Below, piece by piece: positions 5,230-8,322 of a stretch of 8,322 bases of DNA. How positions within the stretch are numbered: the stretch's first letter is position 1; each line of letters begins with the position of its first letter. The translations under genes and the position numbers were made by a program. Origin of the DNA: Planctomycetes bacterium GWF2_50_10 (GTDB taxonomy: Bacteria; Planctomycetota; Phycisphaerae; Sedimentisphaerales; GWF2-50-10); contig MHYB01000089.1 of NCBI GenBank assembly GCA_001824635.1, positions 5,629 to 13,950 on the forward strand. The letters are read 5' to 3'. A model generated the notes under the pieces. That model made no database searches. It worked only from the letters and a program-made list of their open reading frames with translations, and was not told the origin of the DNA.

Positions 5230-7203
5230 ATGGCTGGATCAGATAATTTCGAGCGCGAGCCGGTCAAGAGCAATTTTCAAATTCCTATGCCCGCTGTCGG
5301 GGTATTGCGTTTCAGGCGACTGATCGTAATCGGTGCGCATATTTTAGTTTGGTGTTTTGCCCTGTTGCTATCCTTCCTGATGGCCAACAACATGCAATTC
5401 CAGACAGATTGGTTCGCATACCAGTTTCCGGGGCTGCTTGCCGCGGTAATAATAGTAAAGTTTTTCATTTTTCTTGCGACCAAGCAGTACAAGGGCTGGT
5501 GGCGATACGCGAGCATTTCGGATCTAATGGGTATCGCAAAGGCCTCGCTGATTTCCACCTGCCTGCTTGTAATATCATGGGTCACATGCGGGGCTATCGG
5601 TTCAATACGCCCCTATCTCGGTGACATCACAGAAGCAAGCCAGGCAGTTTTTATGCTGGATCTGTTTTTGACGGTGATGCTCCTTGGCGGGTTGCGGCTG
5701 CTTGTGCGGCTGTATTATGAGGAATTCCGCACGGTGGAAAACGGGCGGCTTGGCAGGCTGCTCATCGTCGGAGCCGGAAATGCCGGCGAGGCGCTGCTTC
5801 GCGAGGTGCATCGCATGCAGGTGGCGCAGTATGAGGTAGTCGGCTTTATCGACGACGATCCGGCCAAGCGAGGGATGGCCATACACGGGATTACAGTGCT
5901 TGGTTCAGTCGACCAACTGCCGCAGATATGCCAGCAGAACCAGGTTGATGAGATCGCGATAGCAATGCCCGGGGCAACCCACCAGCAGATGCGGCGCGTT
6001 ATTCAGGTGGCAAGCGGCACAAAAACAAAATTCCGCACGGTCCCGTCTATAACAGATATCGCTTCTGGCAAGCTCAAAGTCTCACAGATACGCAACGTGG
6101 ATATCAACGACCTGCTCGGCCGTGATGCGGTGCAGCTGGATTTAAATCAGATCGAGGTATTCCTGCGTGATAAGGTGATCCTTGTAACAGGCGCGGGCGG
6201 CTCGATCGGTTCGGAAATGTGCAGGCAGGTATGCAACTGGGGGCCGCGAATGCTGCTGCTCGTTGAGCAGGCCGAGAATGCGCTTTTTTATATAGACCAG
6301 GAACTGCGGCGCGCTTTCCCGAATGTGGCGATACGAACTATCATCTGCGACATAACAGACGGTGAACGGGTCGATAAGCTTTTTGAAAAATACAAGCCGC
6401 AGGTTGTGATACACGCCGCTGCGCATAAGCACGTTCCGCTGATGGAACTCAACCCAGGCGAAGCTCTCAAGAACAATATCGGCGGCACGCGCAACATCGC
6501 GACGGCATCACATAAGCATGGCGCGAGCAACTTTGTCATGATAAGCACGGATAAGGCGGTCAACCCCACTTCCATAATGGGTTCGACAAAACGCATAGCC
6601 GAGATGTTCATACAGGATCTCAATCGCTCAAGCAGCACGCATTTTATAACCGTGCGGTTCGGCAATGTTCTTGGCTCCAACGGTTCGGTCGTGCCGATCT
6701 TCAACCAGCAAATAGCTTCTGGCGGGCCTGTTACGGTTACGCATCCCGAAATGCGTCGGTATTTCATGACGATACCCGAAGCCAGCCAGCTTGTGCTCCA
6801 GGCTGCTACGCTTGGCAAGGGCGGCGAGATATTCCTGCTGGATATGGGCGAGCCTGTCAAGATCGTAGACCTCGCACGCGAACTTATTACGCTTTCGGGC
6901 TTTCGTCCTGGCGAGGATATCGAGATCAAATTCACGGGGCTTAGGCCTGGTGAGAAGCTTTTTGAAGAGCTTTCGATCAAGGGCGAGGACATGGTCGAGA
7001 CTTGCCATCCCAAGATCGCGATATGGAAAAATATCCCCATGGACCGCGAACGTCTTTATGCCGGTATTGAAGAGGTTCTCAAAGTATCGCAGTGCATGGA
7101 TAAAGATGTCGTGATAAGCAAGATCAAGCAGCTAGTGCCGGAATTTATCGGCGAGGTACACGCACCGGTGCAAAGCCAAAATGAGGCAGCGGCGGTAAAA
7201 TAA
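5230..7203 (+). CDS. Membrane-bound UDP-sugar 4,6-dehydratase, WbpM/PglF/CapD (FlaA1) family
   Basis: The enzyme acts on a nucleotide sugar, typically UDP-GlcNAc, to give the 4-keto-6-deoxy intermediate used for surface polysaccharide or glycan-linked sugars. The 657-residue length fits the long membrane-anchored branch of the family. About four membrane helices lie at 31-52, 66-83, 103-122 and 139-160. A first nucleotide-binding fold follows with VGAGNAGEAL (180-189). A short-chain dehydrogenase-like catalytic domain then opens with GAGGSIGSE (321-329). 'STDKAVNP' (439-446) followed by Met450 and Lys454 is the family's active-site region, where the usual Tyr of the YxxxK motif is replaced by Met. 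'RFGNVLGSNGSV' (476-487) and 'GLRPGEKLFEEL' (570-581) are also typical. AGAGGTG precedes the ATG by ten bases. Substrate and product cannot be read from sequence. No other glycan genes are in view. Confidence 0.93.
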   Translation: MAGSDNFEREPVKSNFQIPMPAVGVLRFRRLIVIGAHILVWCFALLLSFLMANNMQFQTDWFAYQFPGLLAAVIIVKFFIFLATKQYKGWWRYASISDLMGIAKASLISTCLLVISWVTCGAIGSIRPYLGDITEASQAVFMLDLFLTVMLLGGLRLLVRLYYEEFRTVENGRLGRLLIVGAGNAGEALLREVHRMQVAQYEVVGFIDDDPAKRGMAIHGITVLGSVDQLPQICQQNQVDEIAIAMPGATHQQMRRVIQVASGTKTKFRTVPSITDIASGKLKVSQIRNVDINDLLGRDAVQLDLNQIEVFLRDKVILVTGAGGSIGSEMCRQVCNWGPRMLLLVEQAENALFYIDQELRRAFPNVAIRTIICDITDGERVDKLFEKYKPQVVIHAAAHKHVPLMELNPGEALKNNIGGTRNIATASHKHGASNFVMISTDKAVNPTSIMGSTKRIAEMFIQDLNRSSSTHFITVRFGNVLGSNGSVVPIFNQQIASGGPVTVTHPEMRRYFMTIPEASQLVLQAATLGKGGEIFLLDMGEPVKIVDLARELITLSGFRPGEDIEIKFTGLRPGEKLFEELSIKGEDMVETCHPKIAIWKNIPMDRERLYAGIEEVLKVSQCMDKDVVISKIKQLVPEFIGEVHAPVQSQNEAAAVK

Positions 7204-7214
7204 TCGTCCCGCTC

Positions 7215-8322
7215 TCAGAGCTTGCGTTTTATAGCATCAGCTCCGTATTTTTTTTGAATCTCATCCATTGCGCGATCAATGTTGCTTTTCTTTGTGCCCT
7301 GCTGGGAATCAAAAAGCATAAGCTGCTGTTGCTCCACCTTCATTAGGCCGGCCGCACAGAATCCCAAAAGCCTCAAAGCCCCTGCTTCGGTCTTATGCCA
7401 TTGTTCAAATATGCTCTTTGCCCCATCCCATAACACATCCGTTGTGCTTGTTGGCTCATCGAATGTTTTTGCGCGCGTTATTGTTTGAAAGTCGCCGTAG
7501 CGCAACTTCAGGTGAATGCTCTTTGCCGCGAGATCGTCGTCGCGGAGCTGTTTTGCTACCTCCTGCACCTGCCCATACAGCACTTTAAGAAGCTGGTCCT
7601 TATCTGATATATCGGTCGCGAAAGTTTCTTCACTAGATATGGATTTAGCCTGGCCGGGCAGTTCGACCGGCCTGTCGTCGATGCCGCGGGCAAGGTCAAG
7701 CACATCGGATGCAAAAGAGCCGAGAACGCCTTTTAGATGTTCGACGCTATGCGTGCGAAGCTGGGCGATTGTGCGAATTCCAAGCGAATTTAGCTTTTTC
7801 TCACTTACCTTGCCTATGCCGTAAATCGCCGATACCGGCAACGGATCAAGAATGCCCTGCTTGTTTTCATCTGTTATAACCACAAACCCGTCGGGCTTTT
7901 TTAAGTCGCTTGCGAGCTTGGCCAGGAACTTGTTTTGCGCAATGCCGACAGAGGCGGTAAGGCCGGTTTCTTTTTTTATGTCGTCCTTGATCGCCCGGCC
8001 GATCTGTTCTGGCGTACCGGGACAGCCGGTGACATCCAGAAATGCCTCGTCAATTGAGATCGGCTCGACCAACGGCGTATAGCGCCCAAATATCTCATGA
8101 ATTCGCTCCGAGATCTCCTTATACCGCCCCATGCGGACCGGCAGGATAATGGCTTGCGGGCAGAGCTTTACGGCGGTCTTGATCGGCATGGCACTTCTTA
8201 CGCCGAATTTTCGCACAGCATAGGAAGCCGCCGCCACTACCCCTCGCGTATCAGCGGTTCCGCCGACGATTACGGGTTTATCCTTGAGCGAAGGATTATC
8301 AAGCACCTCCACCGAGGCGTAA
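7215..8322 (-). CDS. dinB: DNA polymerase IV (Y-family translesion polymerase), N-terminus cut by window edge
   Basis: This is an error-prone polymerase that copies past DNA lesions. The frame stays open to the right edge (…Y-A-S-V-E-V-L-D-N-P). The GTG at 8310-8312 is the Val of the family motif 'FYASVE', not a start, so about a dozen N-terminal residues including the first catalytic Asp lie outside. Counting that Val as 1, 'SIDEAFLDV' at 86-94 supplies the catalytic Asp88-Glu89 pair. 'IYGIGKVSEKKLNSLGI' (163-179) is the helix-hairpin-helix of the thumb. The little-finger domain follows, and QLMLF (330-334) is a sliding-clamp binding motif. The visible Tyr just before Ala-Ser-Val sits at the steric-gate position (Phe13 in E. 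coli DinB, Tyr12 in Dpo4). The gene converges with the dehydratase gene, with 11 bases between stop codons. Upstream regulation, such as an SOS box, is out of view. Confidence 0.95.
   Translation of the reverse strand, partial: YASVEVLDNPSLKDKPVIVGGTADTRGVVAAASYAVRKFGVRSAMPIKTAVKLCPQAIILPVRMGRYKEISERIHEIFGRYTPLVEPISIDEAFLDVTGCPGTPEQIGRAIKDDIKKETGLTASVGIAQNKFLAKLASDLKKPDGFVVITDENKQGILDPLPVSAIYGIGKVSEKKLNSLGIRTIAQLRTHSVEHLKGVLGSFASDVLDLARGIDDRPVELPGQAKSISSEETFATDISDKDQLLKVLYGQVQEVAKQLRDDDLAAKSIHLKLRYGDFQTITRAKTFDEPTSTTDVLWDGAKSIFEQWHKTEAGALRLLGFCAAGLMKVEQQQLMLFDSQQGTKKSNIDRAMDEIQKKYGADAIKRKL

Noticed and set aside
6288..7040. Minus-strand 250-codon open frame inside the dehydratase gene
   Set aside because: It lies wholly within a gene with clear family motifs on the plus strand and shows no recognisable protein features.
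7204..7230. Possible bidirectional terminator between the convergent dehydratase and dinB genes (GCTC-TCA-GAGC)
   Set aside because: The stem is only 4 bp and the T run is interrupted; it overlaps the dinB stop codon and is not convincing.

Overview
The window looks like a bacterial chromosome segment. A planctomycete, possibly one of the Phycisphaerae, is the best guess. This rests on the six-helix membrane protein, whose 'AISRSFAYVFARPWR' stretch and C-terminal 'IYALMR..VD.T.L' resemble hypothetical proteins I associate with that phylum. It also rests on the mix of a pyruvoyl arginine decarboxylase, YacG and a long membrane-bound sugar-nucleotide dehydratase. This is recollection, not a search, so the assignment is tentative. 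Seven protein-coding genes are visible, two of them cut by the window edges. There is no tRNA, rRNA, CRISPR array, transposase or integrase.

Left part (1-2394, minus strand): two adjacent paralogous genes encode exported, Ser/Gly/Met-rich proteins. Each has a signal peptide, a conserved helical N-terminal domain, a low-complexity linker carrying short M-(Y/I)-G-(A/S) repeats, and a conserved helical segment after the linker. The upstream paralogue (1174-2394) is complete. The downstream one (1-1069) runs off the left edge. A strong intrinsic terminator lies between them, leaving almost no room for a separate promoter for the second gene. I recognise no named family here; this is the least explained part of the window.

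Middle (2395-5040): a 300-base intergenic region ends in the terminator of a minus-strand pyruvoyl-dependent arginine decarboxylase (polyamine or agmatine synthesis). The decarboxylase is divergent from yacG, a small zinc protein of the gyrase-inhibitor family. After yacG comes a polytopic membrane protein with its own likely promoter and a small inverted repeat near its predicted transcription start.

Right part (5041-8322): a plus-strand WbpM/PglF/CapD-type UDP-sugar 4,6-dehydratase (surface glycan precursor synthesis) has a good extended -10 promoter. It converges, with only 11 bases between stop codons, on a minus-strand dinB (DNA polymerase IV) that is cut at its 5' end by the right edge.

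Apart from the paralogous pair, the genes do not form one obvious pathway. They look like separately promoted housekeeping and envelope genes.
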